Below, one piece after another: positions 7,785 to 15,993 of a stretch of DNA of 42,293 nt. The stretch is from Bacteroidales bacterium. GTDB taxonomy: Bacteria > Bacteroidota > Bacteroidia > Bacteroidales > UBA1715. Both the position numbers and the translations under genes were made by a program. The first letter of the stretch is position 1, and each line of letters starts with the position of its first letter. The notes under the pieces are model-generated. The model was not told the DNA's origin. It was given only the letters and a program-made list of their open reading frames with translations, and did no database searches. The stretch lies in the NCBI GenBank assembly GCA_017552705.1, contig JAFZOY010000143.1:1-42293 (forward strand). Direction: 5' to 3'.

Positions 7785-10700
7785 TTATCGTAGTAGCGTA
7801 ATGTAGCCTTTCACAAAAATGTCCTTTCCTTCCATGTCGATTGCTTTTATTGTGTAGGCGTACGTGTCGATGCTTTGTGGTTTGCCATTGAACGTTCCGT
7901 CCCAACCTTTTCCCATATCATTCGATTCAAACACAACTTGTCCCCATCGGTTGAAAATCTTCACTTCCACAAATTCTCGAATACCCCAGCCTCTTACATA
8001 GGCTATGTCGTTTTTGCCGTCGTCGTTAGGGGAGAACGCTTCGGGAAGGGCAATTTTTGTGTCGAAAACAATATTGAAATGTAGGGTAGTGTCGTTCGTG
8101 AAGCAGCCAAGAGTGTCGCTCATCGTGACTTTGTAGTCGAGATGGTCGGGGAGTCCCATACAATCAATATTGCTGGCGTCGCCGCAGATAAGTGTCAAAT
8201 CGGGACTCGGACAATCCGTGCACGACAGAAAATCATTAGGACTCCACGTGTAGTTTACGCCTGGAATGGCTTCCACATTGAGATTGTAAATCTGACCAGC
8301 AATCAAATTGTTTGTCTTTCGCGAAGCAGGAATCAAACTGTCGTTGCTGTCGTAGAATAACAGTGTTTTGTTTGGCGCTCCTAAATAATGTGGTTTTTGC
8401 TGTACGTAAACGAATATACTATCGGTGTTTTTGCAGTCGTGCGGACTACGTGTCTCCATATAAATATATTGTGAATTCTTTACGTTAATGTCGGTTATGG
8501 GACTTTTTGAATTTGTGAATAAATCCCTTGGCTCCCATTGAATTACTGAAAAATCTCCTGTTGCGGTTGCGTGGATTTTTTCGCCATAGCAAATTATGGA
8601 ATCCATATCCACGGAAATGTTTGCCGCAGGATAGGTTGACACATTTTTCGTGACTTTATCGTTACAAATATTCGATGTAACCGTAAGAGTAACAGGCATT
8701 ACCGTGTTTAATTCTGAAATTGTGAGTACAGGATTTTCGGTTGTTGTTGTTTCGTTGCCAATCTCCCATAAATAACTTGCACTCTCGTTTGCCACTGATT
8801 TGTTGTATAGGGTTACTGTATATGGTGGACAGCCCGTCGTATCCATATCTGTGATTCCACGTGTGAAGTCGGCTATAACAGGGAAAATAGTGACGTTTGC
8901 CGAAATATCGCGAGGCTTGCAACCTTCTGCGTTCACGATAAACTGAATTTTATACGTGTTGTCTTCGGTCACGGCGAGCGACGAAAATCCGTAGTCTTCG
9001 GAGTTTCCCGTCAACGCTCGTGAATTACCGTCGCCAAACTCCCAATAGCAGTTGTAGCGATAAAGATTGAGCGTGTCGAGTAGGGTGAAATGAATATTTT
9101 CGCGGACACAGGCGGAATCCTTGTCTGCTATAAGTGTTGCGTCATATCCAGGAACGTGTACGGGTAATTTTGTGGTTGTGTCTTCGCAGCCATAGTAGTC
9201 GCTCTTGGTTCGAAGGCAAAGCATCTGGTCGCCGTAGTTGTCGAATGTTACGGCTTGCAGGGTGCGTTTTTTCGAGATGTAAACGGAATCGCCTCCATCG
9301 AATTTCCACCAGTCGAATTGCCGTATGTTGCTGTTATAGATGCTGTTATCGAGATAGATGATGAATTTCTGTCCGGGTTCCTTGCACAGATCGGAACTTT
9401 TAACTTTTATGGTTGAACTCACATTTTTCACATCAATAATCTGTGTGGAGCTGTCAGCACATTCGTTTCCTAATGGACTTTGGGTGTAGCCCACGAGCTT
9501 TACATCAAACGTGTTTTTCGAACTTTTTTGATACGAATAGGTTGTTTGCTTTTCGAGATTACCCTCTTTTTCTCCCTCAGTGCCATCACCAAATTCCCAT
9601 TTGTAGTGTGTCAGTTCGTCTTTATAACCCAAAATATTGAGGTTTCTGGTAAAAGACGCATCAACGCCAAAACAGAGTTTTGGGTGGTCAACGTAGAAAA
9701 ACGTGTTGGGTACAGTTGGCTGAATATAGTTGATCTTTGTGGTCGTGTCGGTACAACCAAAATCATCAACCACAATGAGCGTTGCATTTTTGAATCCCGG
9801 TGTTTTAATTGTGGTTGTAACCTTTTTCTCATTATCATCAGAAAGAGTCACTCCGTCGAGTATCCATTTTCGAGTTTTTATTGTTGTTGTTTCGGGACTG
9901 ATGTCGGAGAGTGTCGTTTCAAACGGCAGACAGTCGGCTACGATGTCGGCCACAAATTCGGCTTTGGGGGCTGCTATTTCTATTGGCTTTCTAATTGTGT
10001 CGGTACAACCGTGTATGTCGGTGGCGACAACCGCCACATTTGTAATGTTGGTTGTGTCGATAATATATAGTACCGAGCGTGATGGGTCATGGTGAACTAA
10101 CATTTCGTGTCCACAATCATCTCGTTCTACTGTGGTGTAAGGTTGGTCGTAACGCTCGATTTCGCAATGATCATCAACTTTTACCACTCTTGCGAACAAC
10201 GCCGATGCGGTTGAATCATTCCAATCATAAAACCAATTCCATGTAGAAATATCTTGTCCCATACCGCAGTAAATACGAAAATCTATGCTTGAGTTAAGGC
10301 AGTACGACGAGTGTGCCATTTCAAAATCCCCTTTAATGTCGGTGACTTGTAGTATCAAACTATCTATCATATCACATTCGTCATTATTGCCGTGAGCTAC
10401 AATTTTTATTTTGTATTTCCCTCGTCCTCCGTAGTCTCTAAAGTCAAAATGAACAGTGTCAACGTTTTCTGCGATTTGGATTGTTTCTGTTTCCGAAGCA
10501 AGAAACCATTCCCATGAAGTTGCGCCCATTTTTTTCTCAAAAAATACATCATAATTATATGGGTTCTCGCAGTCGGTTGGCGAAACACCGATGGAAACCA
10601 GCGGACCGTTGACCATCACTTGGTGGTTATCCTCAATGTCGAGGATGCACCCGTTGTCCGATATGTGGTATTGCGATGTGTGTACCCCAAGAGTGTCGGT

Positions 10701-12731
10701 GAATTTAACCGTAATTGTTGGCTCCGGCGGATTCCGAATAATCTCTGTCTCGGTAGGTCTTTCGGAATAGAAATACACAACTAACGTGTCAAATGCAGAC
10801 GTATATCGCTTTATTCCGTCGTTGAATGTCACATCGATTTTGAGTTCCTCGGATGCGCACATATCTGTTTTGTCGTAGGTAAGTGTAATGTCGGGAACAT
10901 CGCCTACTTTGATAAGCCTGTCAGGATTGAAATACGTAGTCCGTATAGAGGTTGAACAGCCTTGGTAGGTCAGTAATTCCACGTATGGCGCATATACGCC
11001 GGTGTCCTGATAGGTGTGTTCCGTTTGGTTAAAACCGTCTTTGATTTGGGTTTCGAACGTGGTTTCCTGCTTTGGTGCAGTTGGCTTGTCGTCGAAATGC
11101 CATGTGATTGATTTTATTGAATCTGAGTCAGTGTGATACCAATAATATACGCTATAATCCACATCCAGTGGTTTGCAGCCGCTTACCGGTGACTCATTGA
11201 AAAGCGTCCCCGTACCATTGTTTGAATATGGGTGGGAACTCAATACTGGACGTGTGATTTCAATGTCTTTCGAAGTTTGTTTTGTATAGCGGCAGGAATT
11301 TGGCGAAATGGCATATAATTTATTTTGGTATAACCCTTCAGAGTAATAAGATGTAGTGTAAGAGTCGCCCAAATAGAACCTATTGGAACCACCGAATCGC
11401 CACAAAAAGTTTGTACCAGGAATATTGCTGGTGGCGGAATATTCCACTAATGCAGGATTGTCGCAGTAGAATCCGTTTTCTGGTTCTACAGTGATTTCAA
11501 GCGGTTCCTCTACGTAGAATATCCTCGATTTTGTGTCGGTGCAAATTCCATTGCCCGATTTCATTGTGATAATGTACATGCCGCTTTCGGTAATTGTTTC
11601 GGTGAACGATGATTCCGTGGACGTGGCGATGACTGTTTTTTTGTTGGTGTTGGGATCTTTCTTTTCCAAGGTCCATTCCCAAGTTTGGTTGTCTTGCGAC
11701 GGCGTATCGTCGGTAAATGTGATTTCTCCGATGCAGGCTTTGTTTTCGTCGGTTATGACTTTATAGTCTATGTCTTGATTTATCTGCTTGCATGGGCAGG
11801 TGCTGAGCGAATCCAGTTCAAGATATTTCCCATAATTAAGGGTGTCGAATACGACTTCGGGAAATTCGTCGGTAATAAGTATATCTGGTTTGTAATCAAT
11901 AAGTTGTATCGTTTGTGCAACCGTGTTTTCACATTCCGATTTGGAAACTGCTGAAAGCATTGCGTAGTATCGTCCGTAGCCTTTGTAGAGGTGTTTCGGC
12001 GGCGTTTTCCCATCGAAAGTCTTTTCGTCGCCAAAATCCCAATGGAACGACACTACGTTGGGGTCAACAGTTTGGTTTGTGAATGTTACGTTTAATTGTT
12101 CGTCACAGGTTTTTCGCTTGTCGGCCGTAAATTGGAGGTCGGGATAGTCGTCGGTTGTTTTTACAAATATTGATTCGCGTTCACGGTTCGTACAGCCGTG
12201 AGCATCTTGTATAGAAAGAAAAATCTCAAACCTGTTTTTGTCGTAGAAAATGTGTGGCGGTGGTGTTTCCTCATAATAAATCGAACCATCCGACAATACC
12301 CACGTGTAACTTACTATCGCAGTGTCGGATTTTACATTTTTTATTGAAAATTGAAATGGTTTGTCTTGACAGGTTGAATCCTTGTTCGTTTGGATAGTTA
12401 CACTCGGGTCGTTGTAAATTGTTATGTAATTTGGTTTTGTAATGGTTTCCACAAGATTTATTCCCGCTTTGTCATATACTTTCATCGTCACATCGTAAGT
12501 TCCCGATTTTAAGTATGTGTTTTGCACGCTATCGCTTTGCGTGGAGAATTTTCCTTTTTCTACGGTCCATTGGTATGAGTAGTTGTTTCGGATAGATTCG
12601 TCGGTTTTATTCAGAAAAATAACTTTTTGAGGGGCACAACCGTTTGTTTTATCGGCTTCAAAATCGAAATTTTGAGAAAAAGCGAGTGTCGTTACCATCA
12701 AAAAGGATAATAATGTGGTGGTTAATTTCAT
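7785..12731 (-). CDS. Giant PKD-repeat surface protein with T9SS type-B C-terminal signal
   Basis: Secreted protein of 1648 residues. It has a classical signal peptide ending near FAFSQ-like residues (LAFSQ, about 16-20). It then has a long run of about 15 degenerate PKD/immunoglobulin-like units, recognised by recurrent FxWxFGDG-type cores such as FHWDFGDEKTFDGKTPP, YKWEFGDGTEG and CYWEFGDGNSRALTG, each followed by a cysteine-containing C-D/N-T strand. The last ~85 residues are a gliding-motility-associated (type B) C-terminal domain: LPEAFSPNDDGKND, IFNRWGQVVFES, GWDGTFNGK and a final ITLLR. Known type-B proteins cross the outer membrane by the type IX secretion system and need PorP/SprF partners; such a gene lies divergently 55 bp away. 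The repeats suggest a surface adhesin or structural filament; the ligand is unknown. Confidence 0.92.
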   Translation of the reverse strand: MKLTTTLLSFLMVTTLAFSQNFDFEADKTNGCAPQKVIFLNKTDESIRNNYSYQWTVEKGKFSTQSDSVQNTYLKSGTYDVTMKVYDKAGINLVETITKPNYITIYNDPSVTIQTNKDSTCQDKPFQFSIKNVKSDTAIVSYTWVLSDGSIYYEETPPPHIFYDKNRFEIFLSIQDAHGCTNRERESIFVKTTDDYPDLQFTADKRKTCDEQLNVTFTNQTVDPNVVSFHWDFGDEKTFDGKTPPKHLYKGYGRYYAMLSAVSKSECENTVAQTIQLIDYKPDILITDEFPEVVFDTLNYGKYLELDSLSTCPCKQINQDIDYKVITDENKACIGEITFTDDTPSQDNQTWEWTLEKKDPNTNKKTVIATSTESSFTETITESGMYIITMKSGNGICTDTKSRIFYVEEPLEITVEPENGFYCDNPALVEYSATSNIPGTNFLWRFGGSNRFYLGDSYTTSYYSEGLYQNKLYAISPNSCRYTKQTSKDIEITRPVLSSHPYSNNGTGTLFNESPVSGCKPLDVDYSVYYWYHTDSDSIKSITWHFDDKPTAPKQETTFETQIKDGFNQTEHTYQDTGVYAPYVELLTYQGCSTSIRTTYFNPDRLIKVGDVPDITLTYDKTDMCASEELKIDVTFNDGIKRYTSAFDTLVVYFYSERPTETEIIRNPPEPTITVKFTDTLGVHTSQYHISDNGCILDIEDNHQVMVNGPLVSIGVSPTDCENPYNYDVFFEKKMGATSWEWFLASETETIQIAENVDTVHFDFRDYGGRGKYKIKIVAHGNNDECDMIDSLILQVTDIKGDFEMAHSSYCLNSSIDFRIYCGMGQDISTWNWFYDWNDSTASALFARVVKVDDHCEIERYDQPYTTVERDDCGHEMLVHHDPSRSVLYIIDTTNITNVAVVATDIHGCTDTIRKPIEIAAPKAEFVADIVADCLPFETTLSDISPETTTIKTRKWILDGVTLSDDNEKKVTTTIKTPGFKNATLIVVDDFGCTDTTTKINYIQPTVPNTFFYVDHPKLCFGVDASFTRNLNILGYKDELTHYKWEFGDGTEGEKEGNLEKQTTYSYQKSSKNTFDVKLVGYTQSPLGNECADSSTQIIDVKNVSSTIKVKSSDLCKEPGQKFIIYLDNSIYNSNIRQFDWWKFDGGDSVYISKKRTLQAVTFDNYGDQMLCLRTKSDYYGCEDTTTKLPVHVPGYDATLIADKDSACVRENIHFTLLDTLNLYRYNCYWEFGDGNSRALTGNSEDYGFSSLAVTEDNTYKIQFIVNAEGCKPRDISANVTIFPVIADFTRGITDMDTTGCPPYTVTLYNKSVANESASYLWEIGNETTTTENPVLTISELNTVMPVTLTVTSNICNDKVTKNVSTYPAANISVDMDSIICYGEKIHATATGDFSVIQWEPRDLFTNSKSPITDINVKNSQYIYMETRSPHDCKNTDSIFVYVQQKPHYLGAPNKTLLFYDSNDSLIPASRKTNNLIAGQIYNLNVEAIPGVNYTWSPNDFLSCTDCPSPDLTLICGDASNIDCMGLPDHLDYKVTMSDTLGCFTNDTTLHFNIVFDTKIALPEAFSPNDDGKNDIAYVRGWGIREFVEVKIFNRWGQVVFESNDMGKGWDGTFNGKPQSIDTYAYTIKAIDMEGKDIFVKGYITLLR

Positions 12732-12739
12732 ATTTTTAG

Positions 12740-12747
12740 TAATTTTG
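12740..12747 (+). promoter_or_regulatory. -7 box for the porP operon
   Basis: TAATTTTG on the plus strand fits TAnnTTTG and would start transcription near 12754, about 33 nt before porP. It faces the minus-strand -7 box only 4 bp away, so the two promoters would occupy the same DNA. The -33 region is weak. Confidence 0.4.
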
Positions 12748-12751
12748 TGAG

Positions 12752-12759
12752 CAAATATA
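12752..12759 (-). promoter_or_regulatory. -7 box for the PKD surface protein
   Basis: TATATTTG read on the minus strand (12759-12752) fits TAnnTTTG and would start transcription near 12745, about 14 nt before the ATG. No convincing -33 box is seen. Confidence 0.5.
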
Positions 12760-12786
12760 AGAAAAGTACTTAACTAAACTATATCA

Positions 12787-13827
12787 ATGAGTGTTTATCT
12801 AACTAAAAAAGTATATCGGAAAACAATCATTGTGATTTTTTGTATAAAGACACTCTGTGTGGGCCATTTGGTTGCACAGGAAATACACTTTTCTCAATTT
12901 TACGCAAACCCGTTGACTGCTAATCCTGCTAACACAGCTTGGTACGACGGCAATCTGCGCTTAAATGGAATGTACCGTACGCAATGGAAGGCTGTCGATA
13001 ACAAGCCATATCAAACGATTAGTTTGAGTGCGGAAAAACAATTTCAGTATTACGACCATTCATACGGTTTTGGCTTTCTGTTTCTTCGTGACGAATCTGG
13101 GTATTATAATTTAATAAACGACAAATTTCTTGCTTCGGGAGCATTTGCCCTCGATGTGGAGGGGCACAAACTGAGCGGTGGCGTGCAGTTTGGCTTGGTG
13201 TATAAAACCACGAAAAATATGCACTATACCTACGACGAACAGTTTGACTTAGGGGGCGAGAATGTCTTTAATCGCGCGTTTGCGAACGGTGAAACCGAGG
13301 GTGGAAAAATTTTCCACATGGTGGTGAACGCCGGTGTATTATGGCAAAAACGTCTTGCCGATAATTTTGTGGCATTGGCGGGTTTTAGTTTGTTTAATCT
13401 TAATGTACCGAATGAATCTATGTATGGAATGGAACTCGACGGTACGAAACAGTTGCTGCGAAGTGCGGTGCAATTTGGCGGAAAGTGCGAATTCGGAAAT
13501 GTGTTCCTGATTCCTCGCCTGTATTTTGTTCGCCAGGAAAAGGCTACCGATTTTTTGGTGGGGACAAATGTTGAATATCAACTGAAAAAACGTGTGTTGC
13601 CGTATGCCGGCACATTGTTCCGATATGGATTTGCCGAAAATTATGACGCATCGGTGTGGGTAGTTGGTTTAAAATATAATAGATTTGATATAGGTTTTAG
13701 TTATGACATAAATGTTTCTTCTTTACGCGACGCAACAAAGAAACGCGGGGCTTTCGAGGTCTCGCTCACGTATTTGACGCCGAGTTGGAAGAGTAGTAAA
13801 GTAAAAATACCATGCGAACGAATTTAA
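12787..13827 (+). CDS. PorP/SprF family type IX secretion membrane protein
   Basis: Outer-membrane beta-barrel protein of 346 residues. A signal peptide ends near LVAQ (about 28-31), followed by the family hallmark EIHFSQFYANPLTANPANTA, and then alternating beta-strands to the end. PorP of Porphyromonas gingivalis and SprF of Flavobacterium johnsoniae are the known relatives; SprF-type proteins are needed to secrete or anchor a specific type-B cargo protein. The divergent neighbour at 7785-12731 has exactly such a type-B signal, so I infer it is the cargo. The gene overlaps the next one by 16 bp, which implies translational coupling with the OmpA-domain protein. Confidence 0.92.
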   Translation: MSVYLTKKVYRKTIIVIFCIKTLCVGHLVAQEIHFSQFYANPLTANPANTAWYDGNLRLNGMYRTQWKAVDNKPYQTISLSAEKQFQYYDHSYGFGFLFLRDESGYYNLINDKFLASGAFALDVEGHKLSGGVQFGLVYKTTKNMHYTYDEQFDLGGENVFNRAFANGETEGGKIFHMVVNAGVLWQKRLADNFVALAGFSLFNLNVPNESMYGMELDGTKQLLRSAVQFGGKCEFGNVFLIPRLYFVRQEKATDFLVGTNVEYQLKKRVLPYAGTLFRYGFAENYDASVWVVGLKYNRFDIGFSYDINVSSLRDATKKRGAFEVSLTYLTPSWKSSKVKIPCERI

Positions 13828-15926
13828 AAACAAGTTGTGTTCTGCTCATCTTTTCTATAATGATGGGTTCTATCGTGTCGGCTCAGGATTTGTCGGGTTA
13901 TTCGGCACGGAAACTTAAACGAATGGGCTATAATTCCATGTCGATTGGCGACACGTATTCGGCTATCGATTATTTCAAGGCATACTGCGACAAGAAAAAG
14001 AAACCGAAACCAAAGGTGATGTTTGATTTGGCGGAATGCTATCGCGCCACACGTAACTATATTCCTGCGGCAACGTATTATGACAAGACGTTCCGTGTGG
14101 ATAAAAATAAATTGGTGGCTCTCTACCATTATGGCGAAATGCTCAAGGTGTATGGATATTACGAGGATGCAAAAAAAGCATTCGTCACGTTCAAACAATT
14201 ATATAAAGGTGGCGAAGAAGTTGACTACAAACGTTTGGTGACACAACAGATTATTGCCTGCGATTCGGCACAAGGTATTATTGATTCATCTTTGTCGGTG
14301 GAAATCAAGCGATTGAATAAAACTATCAATAAACCTTCGGTGGAACTTTCTCCAATATTTTTAAACGACACTACATTATTATATGCGCAAATGCGTGTGG
14401 AATCTCCTGTTGTTTTTATTCCCGATGCTGAAAAAGCGGAACTTCCTTACCGTCATTTTTATCTTGCCACAAAGAAAAAGAACGATTGGCAATTCCTGCA
14501 GGAATGGTTGGAAGGCGATTTCAATCAAGATTATGTCCATTCGGGAAATGGCGCGCTTTCTCCCGACAAGAAAAAATTATATTTCACGAAGTGCGAAGCT
14601 GATTGGCAGTATAAAACAACGTGTAAGATTTATGTGAGCCGCCTTAACAACAAAGGTAGTTGGTCGGAACCAGAATTGCTTCCAAATACTATTAATATGA
14701 AACATACCAACAATACGCAGCCTGCAGTAGGAACCGATTCCAAACGAGGTGACGAAATATTGTATTTTGTGAGCGACCGTCCAGGTGGTAAAGGTGGATT
14801 TGATATTTGGTATAGTGTGTACCTTGCGAAGAAGGGTGAGTGGCGTGAAGCAAAGAACTGCGGTAACAAAATCAATACTGCCGCCGACGAGATTACCCCG
14901 TTCTATCAAATGCGCGACCGTACGCTCTATTTTAGTTCCAATGGTTGGGCTGGACTCGGAGAACAGGATATTTTTAGATCAACTGGCGAATTAACAAAAT
15001 GGACGCCTGTGGAAAATGTCGGCTATCCTGTAAATACAGGCTTCGACGATATTTATTTCTCTGCGGATGCGGCTACAGTCAACGGATTTCTTGTGTCGAA
15101 CCGACAAGAAGATAAAAATGTATCAACCTGTTGCGATGATATTTTCTCATATAAATTTGTTGATGCTATCTCTGTTGGGGTAGAGGGTACGGTGATGCTG
15201 ATCCCGAATGCCACAATTGAGAAAATTGTGAAGGATAATATGGAAAAAGCAAACCAACGTACCACATCAGGCGATTCGGCTATTTATGCGGTCGGTAGTA
15301 TTGTTTCGCTCTTTCTGATTGATAAAAATACTGAAGAACCGATTTTCATCGCTGCTGACACTACCGACGAAAACGGACATTATTTCTTCGATGTGACGGC
15401 GCGAAAAGATTACATGCTACAGTTCGAAAGCGACAAGAAATTACCGCCTGAAGTTCGATTTACTACCAAAGGTATCTTCAAATCCGACACTTTGCATATC
15501 GATGCAGTGGGAATTGACTATTTATCGAAAGATATTTTCCGAATAAAAAACATATATTACGATTTTGACAAGTCAAGTTTGACTTTGCAATCGAAAAAAA
15601 TTCTTTCCCGTACCGTTTTGTATATTATGAAGGAATATCCGCAAATTGTGGTCGAAATTGGTAGCCACACCGACAGCAAAGGTGGCGAAAATTATAACCT
15701 GCGTTTGTCGCAAAAACGTGCGGAAAGTGTTGTTAATTATTTGGTACAGAATGGAATAGAACCTAATCGTTTGCGTGCGAAAGGGTATGGAAAAATGCAT
15801 CCGATAGAGCCGAATACCAACGAAGATGGTACCGATAATCCAGAGGGTCGTGCGAAGAACCGACGGACAGAATTTCGTATAATTGGCACATTAAATCAAT
15901 ATTTTGAAATAATTTACGAAGAATAA
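13812..15926 (+). CDS. TPR-PD40-OmpA envelope protein, PorE-like, paralog 1
   Basis: Periplasmic or outer-membrane-associated protein of 704 residues. Order of parts: signal peptide (1-25, ending VSAQ), a TPR-like helical region (about 30-150), a PD40/WD40-type beta-propeller (about 190-430; GALSPDKKKLYFT, YFVSDRPGGKGGFDIWY, LYFSSNGWAGLGEQDIF), a carboxypeptidase-regulatory-like segment (about 495-560), and a C-terminal OmpA peptidoglycan-binding domain (about 580-700) with IYYDFDKSSL, GSHTDSKG and LSQKRAESVVNYL. The layout matches PorE of P. gingivalis, which ties T9SS components to peptidoglycan. There is no lipobox cysteine, unlike PorE. It overlaps porP by 16 bp, so it is probably a dedicated anchor for this locus. 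Confidence 0.9.
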   Translation: MRTNLKTSCVLLIFSIMMGSIVSAQDLSGYSARKLKRMGYNSMSIGDTYSAIDYFKAYCDKKKKPKPKVMFDLAECYRATRNYIPAATYYDKTFRVDKNKLVALYHYGEMLKVYGYYEDAKKAFVTFKQLYKGGEEVDYKRLVTQQIIACDSAQGIIDSSLSVEIKRLNKTINKPSVELSPIFLNDTTLLYAQMRVESPVVFIPDAEKAELPYRHFYLATKKKNDWQFLQEWLEGDFNQDYVHSGNGALSPDKKKLYFTKCEADWQYKTTCKIYVSRLNNKGSWSEPELLPNTINMKHTNNTQPAVGTDSKRGDEILYFVSDRPGGKGGFDIWYSVYLAKKGEWREAKNCGNKINTAADEITPFYQMRDRTLYFSSNGWAGLGEQDIFRSTGELTKWTPVENVGYPVNTGFDDIYFSADAATVNGFLVSNRQEDKNVSTCCDDIFSYKFVDAISVGVEGTVMLIPNATIEKIVKDNMEKANQRTTSGDSAIYAVGSIVSLFLIDKNTEEPIFIAADTTDENGHYFFDVTARKDYMLQFESDKKLPPEVRFTTKGIFKSDTLHIDAVGIDYLSKDIFRIKNIYYDFDKSSLTLQSKKILSRTVLYIMKEYPQIVVEIGSHTDSKGGENYNLRLSQKRAESVVNYLVQNGIEPNRLRAKGYGKMHPIEPNTNEDGTDNPEGRAKNRRTEFRIIGTLNQYFEIIYEE

Positions 15927-15950
15927 AATGGAAAATATGAATTAGTTTCG

Positions 15951-15958
15951 TATATTTG
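15951..15958 (+). promoter_or_regulatory. -7 box ahead of the second PorE-like gene
   Basis: TATATTTG fits TAnnTTTG and would start transcription near 15965, about 29 nt before the ATG at 15994. A matching -33 box is not clear. It suggests the second paralog can be expressed apart from porP. Confidence 0.45.
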
Positions 15959-15993
15959 GGGCGTTTTATGTTGAATAATGTAAATATATACTT

